In this document: positions 39,957-47,306 of the stretch, one piece after another
Numbering within the stretch: the stretch's first letter is position 1
Layout: each line of letters starts with the position of its first letter
IMG/VR virus record: IMGVR_UViG_3300035670_000033
Coordinates: 1-64,000 of that record
Length of the DNA stretch: 64,000 nt
Direction: 5' to 3' (one strand)
Origin: a virus
Notes under the pieces: model-generated
What the model saw: the letters and a program-made list of their open reading frames with translations, nothing else
What the model was told of the DNA's origin: nothing
The model's database searches: none
Program-made: the position numbers and the translations under genes

Positions 39957-40700
39957 TTAGACCGCAACCTTGTTGATTGCGATTGCGTCTAGGACGCTTT
40001 CTGCCTGCTTGCCGAACACCATTCGTGCGCTGTCTGCGTCACCGAGTGTCTTTCGCAGTTGGTCAAACGCATAGAAGGTGCGGAGTGAGATCCTGCGCTC
40101 GCCTGCGTCTGCCATACGAACCGCATACTCACGGAGATCTGCCGACAACTTCTTGAGTGCGTCAGGGTGAGGTTGGTTGATACGGATTGCGACAGGGAAA
40201 CGATCTTTCAACGCTTCAGGAAGTTCCTCCATTGTTTCAATGTTGGTGGTCATGACAACGCTGAACCCGTCCTTTGGTGTGATCGTCCGATTGTTTTCAG
40301 GACTTTCCCACTTCGCACTTTCAGGTGAGTCAGTGAATGCGAGGAGTGTTGCGAACACATCTGCGCCTGCTTTGTCAATCTCGTCAATTACGAGACGACC
40401 GCCACGCAAACCGTCACCTTTCCACGCTGACACTGCTTTACCGTCTACCCAAGACCAACCGCCTTCGCCGTTCATCTTGTAGTGACCTTCAACTTGCGCA
40501 TTGGACATATCCTCTGTGCAGATAAGTCGGAATGCACCTGCTGTGACATCACCGTAGTTGAGACCTGCGAAAGTCTTTCCTGTTCCTGGGGGACCGAATA
40601 AGATCAAACGGTCTACGCCTGCTTTGAGTGCGTTCTCAACATCTTTCCAACACTGTGGGAGATCGTTGCGCACCTTTCCTTCTAGTACTTGCTGTTCCAT
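39957..40700 (-). CDS. MoxR-type AAA+ ATPase
   Basis: 247 residues. Walker A GPPGTGKT (36-43), Walker B LVIDEID, sensor VVMTTN and arginine finger ALKDRF are all present, so it should be active. The size is minimal, lacking a large C-terminal lid extension. Encoded just upstream of the VWA/HEXXH protein with which it probably forms a chelatase-like remodelling complex. Confidence 0.8.
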   Translation of the reverse strand: MEQQVLEGKVRNDLPQCWKDVENALKAGVDRLILFGPPGTGKTFAGLNYGDVTAGAFRLICTEDMSNAQVEGHYKMNGEGGWSWVDGKAVSAWKGDGLRGGRLVIDEIDKAGADVFATLLAFTDSPESAKWESPENNRTITPKDGFSVVMTTNIETMEELPEALKDRFPVAIRINQPHPDALKKLSADLREYAVRMADAGERRISLRTFYAFDQLRKTLGDADSARMVFGKQAESVLDAIAINKVAV

Positions 40701-40772
40701 TACTTTCCTTCTTTCTCCGAAGTTCGTTCGGACTAGTTTGCTTATTTCTAGGTTTATTTCCTTACACCCCCA

Positions 40773-40792
40773 ACATTACATTGGGGGTGTAA
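40773..40792 (-). promoter_or_regulatory. ACACCC-family promoter, copy 4 (perfect hairpin)
   Basis: Minus strand TTACACCC, six bases, TAATGT, centred in the perfect repeat ACACCCCCAA/TTGGGGGTGT (40764-40790). Leader motif at 40749-40757. Confidence 0.6.
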
Positions 40793-40802
40793 CAGGGTTT
40801 AG

Positions 40803-41210
40803 TTACGCTACTTGCGCTTCTGCTGTTGCCTTGCTGTCGGACTTTGCGCCCTTGAGTTCGGTAACACGGATTTGCTCGTATGCCGTGATCGTGGTTACTG
40901 CGTCTGCGACATCTGCTTTGATTACGCCGACTTCCACTGCTGACTTGAACTTCTTACCGTCCACTGCGGACTTGGTAACAGTCTTGAACACCTTGTCGGA
41001 AACGAGATCCTTCAAGATTTCAACGCTGTATGAAGGACGCTCGCCTTTTACGACTGCAACCTTTACACCGTCTACGACTGCGTAGTCCACGCCTTCTTTT
41101 GCGAGTTCCAACTTGAAACTTGCTTCTGCTTGTGCAAGTTCTTGCTGTGCGATCTCTAATGCTTCACGCTTCGCAAGTACTGCCTTTGCTGTTGATGTGG
41201 TTAGTGCCAT
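40803..41210 (-). CDS. Conserved small protein next to MoxR
   Basis: 135 residues. N-terminal coiled coil (LAKREALEIAQQELAQAEAS), a beta-rich middle (YAVVDGVKVAVVKGERPSYS) and an Ala-rich tail. Position next to MoxR suggests a partner or substrate of the ATPase-VWA complex. Function not known. Confidence 0.55.
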   Translation of the reverse strand: MALTTSTAKAVLAKREALEIAQQELAQAEASFKLELAKEGVDYAVVDGVKVAVVKGERPSYSVEILKDLVSDKVFKTVTKSAVDGKKFKSAVEVGVIKADVADAVTTITAYEQIRVTELKGAKSDSKATAEAQVA

Positions 41211-41253
41211 TTGATTTTCTCCTTATGTCTAGGTTTATTTGCTTCTTGCCACC

Positions 41254-41280
41254 ACTGTATATCAGGGGTGTAACACGGTT
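41254..41280 (-). promoter_or_regulatory. ACACCC-family promoter, copy 5
   Basis: Minus strand TTACACCC, six bases, TACAGT; leader motif at 41230-41238, AAGGAG and the ATG at 41210. Confidence 0.55.
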
Positions 41281-41342
41281 ATTCGTACTGACTTTCTATC
41301 TATGATAGATAGTCTAGTACCTGTTTTTGGACTTGTCAAGTC

Positions 41343-41594
41343 TTATGCGAGAAACCTCGCAATCCCTGCGTCCGTAAGGTCGTCCCCGATCTGACGCTTT
41401 GCGTCTAAGTCATTCAGGTACTCGCTGACGATCTCGCAGATTTCATCACATTGGTTCTGAATCGCTTCGTGACGCTCACGCTCGTCTGCGTCCTCTAAAG
41501 GGTTCATCACGACTGCGTACGATCTGAACGCCTGTGCGATCAACGCTTGCTCAATGCGCTCTAGTTGTGCTTCTGTGAATGTTGTGATTTTCAT
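41343..41594 (-). CDS. Hypothetical small phage protein
   Basis: 83 residues, acidic helical (FTEAQLERIEQALIAQAFRS; ICEIVSEYLNDLDAKRQI). A variant of the promoter family (TGTCACCG-N6-TTACAG) lies upstream at 41621-41640, and AAGGAG precedes the ATG. Not recognised. Confidence 0.5.
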   Translation of the reverse strand: MKITTFTEAQLERIEQALIAQAFRSYAVVMNPLEDADERERHEAIQNQCDEICEIVSEYLNDLDAKRQIGDDLTDAGIARFLA

Positions 41595-41697
41595 TTCTTA
41601 CTCCTTGTTTGTTGGTGTACCTGTAATACGCACGGTGACACGGAATGTGTGACAATCTTTTTTTGGACAGAGTCCAAAAGAGGTTGTGAATAACTCG

Positions 41698-41836
41698 TTG
41701 AGGTTTATATACGCCACCGTTCAGGTTGGGAGATGACAGTTCGGATCGCCGATCTCCGTGCGCCTGCGCCTGAGAGCCCCGCGTTGTTTACATCTTCCCG
41801 CAAGCCCCGCACCGCATCTTCGGGCGCGGGACTAGG
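41698..41836. repeat. Composite element: 18-bp motif and GC hairpins
   Basis: AGGTTTATATAC joined to the 18-bp motif (41713-41730), then AGCCCCGCG at 41775 and AGCCCCGC (41803-41810) facing GCGCGGGACT (41824-41833). Confidence 0.65.
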
Positions 41837-41872
41837 CAAAAATAAAGGGGAGGCTTTCGCCCCCCCCCTTGG

Positions 41873-42013
41873 TTAGTCCCAAGTGATCAACCCGTTTTCT
41901 GCGATGTAGGTTGGGAGTCCCATACTTTTCAGTTCCTCGTATGTGAAAGGAACTTCTTGGTTCTTGTTGATGTGATCAACATATCCCCTGTTTCTGAGGG
42001 CTTCGTCTGTCAT
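41873..42013 (-). CDS. Small hypothetical protein
   Basis: 46 residues from ATG 42013 with AGGAG upstream; the longer frame lacks a ribosome site. Polar, with FTYEELKSMGLPTYIAENGL. Preceded by promoter copy 6 and the TACAACTACTAG leader variant. Confidence 0.5.
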   Translation of the reverse strand: MTDEALRNRGYVDHINKNQEVPFTYEELKSMGLPTYIAENGLITWD

Positions 42014-42054
42014 TGCTTCTCCTATGTGTCTAGTAGTTGTATCTCTTATACGCA

Positions 42055-42080
42055 ATATTAGAGCAAGGGTGTGACACAGA
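42055..42080 (-). promoter_or_regulatory. ACACCC-family promoter, copy 6
   Basis: Minus strand TCACACCC, six bases, TAATAT, then the ATACAACTACTAGACAC leader and AGGAG. Confidence 0.55.
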
Positions 42081-42182
42081 TAAATAGAAAACTTTCACGG
42101 CCGTGTGACATCACGCTTTATGTGACCGTGTGCGTTATATGTATGTAGGCAAAACCGCCTACCAAAGCGTTAGGAGAAGTAG

Positions 42183-42326
42183 TTGGAAATCAACTATGAA
42201 GCAATAAAAGAAATGACCCGTGCGTTGAAGCAAGAAATTGCAAGAAACGGGATCAACGAAAACAATTCGCAGTGGGTTCACGAAATGCGAGTTGCGATTG
42301 AACTTCGTGAAAGCGGTGTCTACTAG
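42183..42326 (+). CDS. Small rightward protein in the leftward block
   Basis: 47 residues, TTG start after TTAGGAG. Helical (YEAIKEMTRALKQEIARNGI), ending ELRESGVY. A strong terminator follows the stop by 15 bases and TATATG-like -10 sequence lies upstream (~42133), so this is an independent transcription unit. It could instead be a small RNA gene with a coincidental frame. Confidence 0.5.
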   Translation: MEINYEAIKEMTRALKQEIARNGINENNSQWVHEMRVAIELRESGVY

Positions 42327-42340
42327 AACCGCCAACAAGA

Positions 42341-42373
42341 CCCCAACTCGGAAACGGGTTGGGGTTCTTTTTT
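42341..42373 (+). terminator. Rho-independent terminator
   Basis: CCCCAACTCG-GAAA-CGGGTTGGGG stem with one G-T wobble and a GAAA loop, followed by TTCTTTTTT. The clearest intrinsic terminator in the window. Confidence 0.85.
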
Positions 42374-42378
42374 GCCAT

Positions 42379-42438
42379 AGCCCCGCGATCTGATGCGGTT
42401 GCCGCACAGCCCCGACATCCGATGCGCGACGCGGGACT
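42379..42438. repeat. GC hairpin repeat
   Basis: AGCCCCGCG (42379) and AGCCCCGA (42408) facing GCGGGACT (42431-42438). Same family as at 41803, 44406 and others; here without the 18-bp motif. Confidence 0.5.
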
Positions 42439-42489
42439 GAGACAAAAGAAAACCCGCAGAAGATGGTTGGTCTCCTGCGGGTTCTTGAT

Positions 42490-42699
42490 TTAGTTGGTTG
42501 TTTCGCGGACTATCTGAAAACGATCGCCTTCTTCGGTAATCATTCCGAGAGTGCTTCCGTTGTCCCATTTGATGTGAACCGTGCCAAGTCCGTCAATGTG
42601 GGTTACGAGACCTTCGTCGCCCCACTTCAACCTCGTGTACGGGTCGCCTGACCGCATAAACATTACTCGCTTACCGACATAACTTTCTTTGTCTGACAT
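42490..42699 (-). CDS. DUF4314-type SH3-like protein
   Basis: 69 residues. VGKRVMFMRSGDPYTRLKWG, GDEGLVTHIDGLGTVHIKWD and NGSTLGMI are the family's signature. Known from phages and plasmids without an assigned function; probably a small beta-barrel. Start overlaps the upstream stop. Confidence 0.75.
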   Translation of the reverse strand: MSDKESYVGKRVMFMRSGDPYTRLKWGDEGLVTHIDGLGTVHIKWDNGSTLGMITEEGDRFQIVRETTN

Positions 42700-42938
42700 T
42701 AGTAGACCCCGAAAGATATTCCGTCTGATGTCATTCCGAACAACGCACCTGCGTCGTTCCCTTCTGTATCCATTGACGGGTAGAGGATTGTTCCGCTAGA
42801 GAGAACGAGAACCATAGGGATTTCTCGTTTGCGCCAACCTTCTTTGTTCATTTCCGCTTTTGTCATTGGACGAATGTCAATGATTGTTGATCCGATCATT
42901 GAGTCGTCTACGGTTTCTGCTTCGTATGTACTGCTCAT
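42699..42938 (-). CDS. Hypothetical small phage protein
   Basis: 79 residues, beta-rich (IIDIRPMTKAEMNKEGWR; MVLVLSSGTILYPSMD). The order MTKAEMxxEGW..P.VL.LS.G..LYPS.D..GN recurs in small phage proteins. GGAG and the leader motif (42956-42964) lie upstream. Confidence 0.55.
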   Translation of the reverse strand: MSSTYEAETVDDSMIGSTIIDIRPMTKAEMNKEGWRKREIPMVLVLSSGTILYPSMDTEGNDAGALFGMTSDGISFGVY

Positions 42939-42980
42939 GTGCTTTCTCCTTTGTTTAGGTTTATATGAAGCGTCTCGCTG

Positions 42981-43232
42981 TTACACGGACGCTTTTAGTG
43001 GTGACTTGATGTCTGCTAGTTCACGCTCTAACTCTGCACCTTCGCAGTTGTTCATAAGGTCAATCAAATTATCTAACCATGTTGCAACGGACGCAGGAAG
43101 TGGTGTCGTGCTGAGATAGTTGGTGTACTTGTTGAGTACGATGTCAATCTCGGTAACGAGTCCTGCTCCTTCAACATTGTTTGTGATGTCAAGGATTTCT
43201 GTGATTAGGTTGATGTAACTTTGCTTTTCCAT
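42981..43232 (-). CDS. Hypothetical small phage protein
   Basis: 83 residues from ATG 43232 (GAGG site upstream). All-helical, acidic, no Cys in the chosen frame except one near the end. Two bases after the upstream stop. Not recognised. Confidence 0.5.
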   Translation of the reverse strand: MEKQSYINLITEILDITNNVEGAGLVTEIDIVLNKYTNYLSTTPLPASVATWLDNLIDLMNNCEGAELERELADIKSPLKASV

Positions 43233-43234
43233 TT

Positions 43235-43465
43235 TTATTTCCTCTCGTTTTGTTTTACAAATCTGACACACTCTTTTTTCGTGGACGCATTGAACGCCTG
43301 ATTGCCTGTTGCGATCTCAATAACAACCCACCAATCGGTTTTGGTTTCGTGAAACCAAACATCATTGAACCCTCTTTGCATAAACCGTTGGTGAAACCTT
43401 TCGCATTCAGGGTGTTCGCACGGTGACTCTTGGATCTCTTTTTCTATCCTGTAAGTGCTGTTCAT
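43235..43465 (-). CDS. Hypothetical small phage protein
   Basis: 76 residues with two Cys and several His near the start (SPCEHPECERFHQRF), possibly a metal site, and a beta-rich Trp segment. Under promoter copy 7. Confidence 0.5.
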   Translation of the reverse strand: MNSTYRIEKEIQESPCEHPECERFHQRFMQRGFNDVWFHETKTDWWVVIEIATGNQAFNASTKKECVRFVKQNERK

Positions 43466-43495
43466 TTCTATCTCCTTGTCTAGGTCTATATAGAT

Positions 43496-43520
43496 ATGTT
43501 ACCCAAGCGGTGTAGCAGGG
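43496..43520 (-). promoter_or_regulatory. ACACCC-family promoter, copy 7
   Basis: Minus strand CTACACCG, six bases, TAACAT. Most divergent box of the set; leader variant ATAGACCTAGAC follows. Confidence 0.45.
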
Positions 43521-43655
43521 TTATTCGCCCTGCCACCTGAACCCACGACACTCTCGCTTACTGCGCTTCTTGCGCTTGTCTGCGACACGCTGTGCCTTCA
43601 GGATATTGCGATCTGCAAACGCCTGACGATCTGCCTCACTCCATTGCTTGCTCAT
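43521..43655 (-). CDS. Small basic protein
   Basis: 44 residues, highly basic helix (VADKRKKRSKRECRGFRW). Starts in a TAATG overlap with the zinc protein upstream. Possibly nucleic-acid binding. Confidence 0.5.
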   Translation of the reverse strand: MSKQWSEADRQAFADRNILKAQRVADKRKKRSKRECRGFRWQGE

Positions 43656-44137
43656 TAGAACCTTCTCCTATTCTTTGTCCATTCGTGACAACTATGTTTT
43701 GCTTGCTCATCTACTTGCTCTTGTGACATTCCTGCCTTGATCAACGGACGGTATCCGCATGAGTTGCACGAAACGCCGAGGTACTCGGTGACACCTTGTG
43801 CGATCTGATATGCGTGAACGGTCGTGTTGCCGTGTGTGCGCTCATTCAGATAAACCGTGATGAACACTTCGCAATTCGCACAACCGATGATCTTGACATC
43901 TTTGCCGTCTGTTGGTGCTTGCTTTGGAAAGAAATCAAACTTGAAGTGTTTGCAGGTTTCGCACTTGTCATCAAGTTTGCGAACCTTTGCCACTTCTACT
44001 GCACCTTCGGTTACTGCTTTCCAATGTGCAGGAAGTATCCCTTTCTTTTGTGCTTGCTCAACGAGGTGGTTGCGAACCGCCCATTGTGCGTAAGGCTTGG
44101 CTACTTTTGTTGCCTTTGCCTTTTTGATCTTTGCCAT
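43655..44137 (-). CDS. Multi-zinc-finger protein
   Basis: 160 residues from ATG 44137 (AAGGAG upstream). Basic Lys/Ala-rich N-terminus, then CETCKHFKFDF, GCANCEVFI and SCNSCGYRP, with a later Cys and His. Three CxxC pairs suggest two zinc sites. Under promoter copy 8. Role unknown; nucleic-acid binding is likely from the basic start. Confidence 0.6.
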   Translation of the reverse strand: MAKIKKAKATKVAKPYAQWAVRNHLVEQAQKKGILPAHWKAVTEGAVEVAKVRKLDDKCETCKHFKFDFFPKQAPTDGKDVKIIGCANCEVFITVYLNERTHGNTTVHAYQIAQGVTEYLGVSCNSCGYRPLIKAGMSQEQVDEQAKHSCHEWTKNRRRF

Positions 44138-44179
44138 TTCTAGTACTCCTTGTTTAGGTTTATCTAACTCGCTAATTAC

Positions 44180-44208
44180 ACTATATACGCAGGGTGTCAC
44201 ATAGTGTG
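44180..44208 (-). promoter_or_regulatory. ACACCC-family promoter, copy 8
   Basis: Minus strand TGACACCC, six bases, TATAGT, with CACACT as the -35-like hexamer upstream. Leader motif at 44154-44162. Confidence 0.6.
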
Positions 44209-44300
44209 TGATCTTTTTAGATCTAAATAATAAATATACTTCTAATATATCAGGGGCATAATATCCCCAACCTTGTCCACAGCCTGTGGATAACTAGATC
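44206..44300. other. Candidate origin: AT-rich stretch with two facing DnaA boxes
   Basis: TTGTCCACA (44273-44281) and, three bases on, the complement of TTATCCACA (44285-44293) form a palindromic pair of DnaA-type boxes. About 60 bases of AT-rich sequence lie to the left (TAAATAATAAATATAC), as expected of a DNA-unwinding element. No gene overlaps. Confidence 0.5.
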
Positions 44301-44339
44301 ACGCAACTCCATTTAGCACTAAGTCAAACGATCAGCAGG

Positions 44340-44436
44340 CTATATACGCCACCGTTCAAGTTGGGTGATGTCTTGATGTCTTGATGTCGGATCGCCCGAT
44401 CCCATAGCCCCGCGCCATCCGTCGCACGGCGGGGCT
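44340..44436. repeat. Composite element: 18-bp motif and perfect GC hairpin
   Basis: 18-bp motif 44348-44365, a short tandem (TGATGTCT twice), then AGCCCCGC (44406-44413) facing GCGGGGCT (44429-44436), a perfect 8-bp stem. GCGGGGCT recurs at 44457. Confidence 0.65.
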
Positions 44437-44505
44437 AACAAGTCTCGCATCCGTTCGCGGGGCTGTCGCCGTCGGATCTTCGGTTTGTTGGGATAGTGTT
44501 GGGAT

Positions 44506-44706
44506 ATGGCTATGCCCTTCAGTCCCAAGCATTCCACTAACTTGCAGATCGGCGAAGTTATTGACGCGCTCGCGCAAACTGAGCCCGATCTATTTGGTGA
44601 AGGTAACGCGACACTAATGCCCGTGCAATACTCTGATCGTCTCGCGTTAGTGATATGCGATCGTTCGCTAGGGGAGTCCATAAACGCTAATAGCCCGCCT
44701 GCCTAA
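44506..44706 (+). CDS. Hypothetical rightward protein
   Basis: 66 residues. Polar start (MPFSPKHSTNLQIGEVIDAL), central PDLFGEGN and a hydrophobic beta strand. Runs against the surrounding genes and ends inside a hairpin. The ribosome site is weak (GTTGGGAT), so confidence is limited. Confidence 0.4.
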   Translation: MAMPFSPKHSTNLQIGEVIDALAQTEPDLFGEGNATLMPVQYSDRLALVICDRSLGESINANSPPA

Positions 44707-44720
44707 CGGCGGACGGGCTA
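44691..44720. terminator. Bidirectional terminator-like hairpin
   Basis: TAGCCCG (44691-44697) and CGGGCTA (44714-44720) with further G-C pairs inside, lying between convergent genes. Confidence 0.5.
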
Positions 44721-44736
44721 CGACACTGCGGACTAT

Positions 44737-44979
44737 TTACTTATTGCGTTGCGACTCTGCCCATAGGTGACGGAATACGAACGCAGGTATCGCGTTGCCG
44801 TCATCCGTGAAGTAGTAACCATTGTCAAGTGTTGAATGATCGGGGATAGTGACGATCCGTCTATTGCTAACGCGACCACGATACCAATATCCAATGATAA
44901 AGATATTGTGATCGCTTGTCGTCTCCCATTGCCAACGCGAAGTGCCGACATATCCCTTATAGGTGAGTTGCGTTGTCAT
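44737..44979 (-). CDS. Hypothetical small phage protein
   Basis: 80 residues, beta-rich with many aromatic residues (IFIIGYWYRGRVSNRRI). Its start overlaps the upstream stop. Not recognised. Confidence 0.5.
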   Translation of the reverse strand: MTTQLTYKGYVGTSRWQWETTSDHNIFIIGYWYRGRVSNRRIVTIPDHSTLDNGYYFTDDGNAIPAFVFRHLWAESQRNK

Positions 44980-45191
44980 TACTCAACCGCCTGAATCATC
45001 GCGAAGATAGACGGAGACGCCGTAGTGATTCCGTGCGCGTAATCCGTGACTAGGTGCAACATATAATTGTCGCGTTCGTCCTGATCCCATGTCTCTGCCC
45101 AAGTGGTGCGATCGTTGTCGTCCCAATTCATTGTTGAGTTAATGAATATCTCTGCCTTCGTTGGTGGAGTTGAGTTGAGTGTGTATCTCAT
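44979..45191 (-). CDS. Hypothetical small phage protein
   Basis: 70 residues, acidic with several Trp (NSTMNWDDNDRTTWAETWDQ). No Cys. Followed by its partner in a TAATG overlap. Not recognised. Confidence 0.5.
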   Translation of the reverse strand: MRYTLNSTPPTKAEIFINSTMNWDDNDRTTWAETWDQDERDNYMLHLVTDYAHGITTASPSIFAMIQAVE

Positions 45192-45240
45192 AATTTGCCC
45201 TTCGTGTAGTAGTTGTGTTGGTAATCGGCTTGCGCCTTGT

Positions 45241-45296
45241 GCCTAGTTGGAATTGAATCCCACGCCGAACGCGCTAGGCGACTCACCTAAGTGAGT
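45241..45296. other. Compact folded element (three-way junction plus hairpin)
   Basis: GCCTAG (45241) pairs with CTAGGC (45274-45279); inside are TTGG..CCCA-type and CGC-CGAAC-GCG hairpins. Next to it ACTCAC-CTAA-GTGAGT (45281-45296) is a perfect hairpin, four bases after the stop of the leftward gene. May be a terminator plus a processed RNA element. Confidence 0.4.
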
Positions 45297-45299
45297 GTG

Positions 45300-45749
45300 T
45301 TAGATCGCGACCGCTTCGCTGTAACGAAGTGTGCCATCGCCACCCATTGCGATCTCGGTCGCGCGTAACCATAGGTCGCGCACGACTTCATTACCGCGTG
45401 CCCACGAAGTTAAACATCCGAGAACTTCAGTCTCAAACTCCGCGAGTGCTTTATCCGAGTATCGCTTAACCGACTTACGGATAAGAGTTGCGAACGGATA
45501 ATTTACGCGATCGTAAACACCAACCAATTCACTTGTCTGATCGTAGTGTCGCAACGCGATGGACGACATGAGTTGCTTATTATCCGCATCGTGCCAAATT
45601 GTGATACGCACTAAAGTGCCCATTGGTCTGCCATCCACTTCAACCGAGTCACAAGTCGGACTCTTAAGTGTGTAGGTGATCTCGCGATCTTTAACCTTGC
45701 GTGTCGCTTGCGCTAACACTGTATTGTGACTAACAATTAAATTACTCAT
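45300..45749 (-). CDS. Hypothetical phage protein
   Basis: 149 residues, alpha/beta, with REITYTLKSPTCDSVEVDGR and KRYSDKALAEFETEVLGCLT. GGGAG lies upstream and promoter copy 9 drives it. Not recognised. Confidence 0.5.
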   Translation of the reverse strand: MSNLIVSHNTVLAQATRKVKDREITYTLKSPTCDSVEVDGRPMGTLVRITIWHDADNKQLMSSIALRHYDQTSELVGVYDRVNYPFATLIRKSVKRYSDKALAEFETEVLGCLTSWARGNEVVRDLWLRATEIAMGGDGTLRYSEAVAI

Positions 45750-45796
45750 TATTTATCTCCCGTGTCTAGTTGGTTTATGTTTATTACTTACTATCT

Positions 45797-45826
45797 ATAT
45801 TACGCAACGGGTGTTGCATAGTGTGA
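45797..45826 (-). promoter_or_regulatory. ACACCC-family promoter, copy 9
   Basis: Minus strand CAACACCC, six bases (GTTGCG), TAATAT; CACACT 17 bases upstream of the -10. Confidence 0.6.
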
Positions 45827-45836
45827 CATTGCCTGA

Positions 45837-46112
45837 TTAGTCATGATCTGCGAGTTTGACCCAATGCATACCGACCCAACCATCAGGTGTGCGCATTGAG
45901 TTCAGGTGTCCGCCTTCAATGATTGAACGGATAAGACTGAACAATTCCCGCGACAAGTCGTCTCGCGTAATATCCATTGCGTCTACCCATTCATTGTCGT
46001 AACGATTCTGCGTAAGATCGTCAATTACTGATCCAACGATCTCCATGCCGATCGCGCCGATACCGAGATAATTCTCTGCCAATACTTCGCTTAGTGATTC
46101 ATCTAGTGCCAT
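45837..46112 (-). CDS. Hypothetical small phage protein
   Basis: 91 residues, acidic and helical, ending with a conserved-looking PDGWVGMHWVKLADHD. No Cys. Under promoter copy 10. Not recognised. Confidence 0.5.
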   Translation of the reverse strand: MALDESLSEVLAENYLGIGAIGMEIVGSVIDDLTQNRYDNEWVDAMDITRDDLSRELFSLIRSIIEGGHLNSMRTPDGWVGMHWVKLADHD

Positions 46113-46158
46113 GTCTATTCCTTGTCTAGTAAGTGTAAGCGTTATTGCTTACTCCCCA

Positions 46159-46188
46159 ATAATACGCAATGGGTGTTGCAGAGTGTGA
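46159..46188 (-). promoter_or_regulatory. ACACCC-family promoter, copy 10
   Basis: Minus strand CAACACCC, six bases (ATTGCG), TATTAT; CACACT 17 bases upstream. Nearly identical to copy 9. Confidence 0.6.
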
Positions 46189-46199
46189 CATTGCCATTC

Positions 46200-46447
46200 T
46201 GCAATATCGCGTATCCGCTATATCCGTGATCCGATATCTACGATCCGATATACGGTTTATATGCGCTACCGTTCAGGTTGGGGACTTGGATCGGCGATCC
46301 GCCCGCCCGCGTGCGCCCGCGAGCCCCGCGCGCTAAATGGGGGCGCGGGACTGTCAAGTTTTTTGGGGCAAACAGTAGCGTTTGCAGTGTCGCCTTACCC
46401 TCCTGTGACGCATATGAGCCCCGCGTGTTTACACGGGATGCGGGGCT
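46200..46447. repeat. Non-coding region with 18-bp motif and two GC hairpins
   Basis: Short CGATAT/CGTATC repeats (46205-46255), the 18-bp motif with one change (46265-46282), AGCCCCGCGC (46322) facing GCGCGGGACT (46343), and a perfect AGCCCCGC (46417)/GCGGGGCT (46440) hairpin. Open frames here are GC-driven and not convincing. 46448-46700 shows nothing clear. Confidence 0.6.
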
Positions 46448-46700
46448 GTGGGCAGGGGAGCCAGAGCCGCGGGTTGGGGAAGCCGCTGAGCGGCTTCGCC
46501 GTCGGTATCTGTATCTGAACTGAGACAATTACGAGAACCTGCCGCGCACTCAAACAATCGTTGAACACTATTCTGAACGCGTTACCGACATTGCAGTGGT
46601 TAGAACTCGCGTGAGAAGTAGCGTCCATGATGTGTGAGTGGCACGGTGCGCTCAACCTAGATAGCCGTGAGACGCACTACAAGCCCCCTAGAAACGCAAA

Positions 46701-46726
46701 AGCCCCCACCCCGAAGGGTGAGGGCT
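46701..46726 (-). terminator. Terminator of the DUF6011 gene
   Basis: On the minus strand AGCCCTCACCC-TTCG-GGGTGGGGGCT followed by TTTTGCG, 22 bases after the stop. Stable stem with a UUCG loop. Confidence 0.7.
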
Positions 46727-46747
46727 CGCGCCTGCGTTAGGAACTAA

Positions 46748-47236
46748 CTAGATGTTCCTTGCGCACACGGGTCCGATACCCCGTGCTACCGAGTTTGGGT
46801 CGGAAAGTTCCGCACCACACACGCAACAGATACCGAACTCATGCCCTGCCTCCTGCGCCTGTGCGAGGGTCATGCGATCCTCTGCGGAGAGACGGAACAA
46901 CCCGCCACGCTCGTAGGTGAAACGCTCTGCCTTGACAGGTGCGAGAGGGTTGTAACGCATTGCGTACAGGTTGCCTGACTGCCGTGAACGCTTTACACGG
47001 AACACAACGCCGTCCTTGCGGTACATACCGATCTCGGTAACAGGGTTTGCCTGTACGACCCGTGCAGGACGATTCATGTTGCGCTCAACCGCCTGCAACT
47101 GCTTGTCGGATAGACGACCGAAACGATCGTAACCATTGAGGACGCTCGTAAAGAATGCATTGCCAAGTGCGTTGTCACGCAGGAACTGAACTACACGCTC
47201 CTCACGGGTGAGTGGTGGAAGTGTCTGAACTGACAT
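46748..47236 (-). CDS. DUF6011-type zinc protein
   Basis: 162 residues. The C-terminal FGICCVCGAELSDPNSVARG plus IGPVCARN is the family signature and a likely zinc site. The N-terminal half has REERVVQFLRDNALGNAF and YDRFGRLSDKQLQAVER. Common in actinophages with no known role. Has its own promoter (copy 11) and terminator. Confidence 0.75.
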   Translation of the reverse strand: MSVQTLPPLTREERVVQFLRDNALGNAFFTSVLNGYDRFGRLSDKQLQAVERNMNRPARVVQANPVTEIGMYRKDGVVFRVKRSRQSGNLYAMRYNPLAPVKAERFTYERGGLFRLSAEDRMTLAQAQEAGHEFGICCVCGAELSDPNSVARGIGPVCARNI

Positions 47237-47277
47237 AGGTAACTCGCTTTCGTTAGTAGGTTTATTTGCTTACCCTG

Positions 47278-47306
47278 AATATACGCACAGGGTGTAACAG
47301 AGTGTG
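47278..47306 (-). promoter_or_regulatory. ACACCC-family promoter, copy 11
   Basis: Minus strand TTACACCC, six bases (TGTGCG), TATATT; CACACT 17 bases upstream of the -10. Leader motif at 47257-47265. Confidence 0.65.

Noticed and set aside
46261-46523. Two open frames of 80-85 codons on the plus strand
   Set aside because: They run through the 18-bp element and GC hairpins, have no ribosome site and a composition (Arg/Pro/Gly/Ala) dictated by GC-rich repeats; non-coding is more likely.
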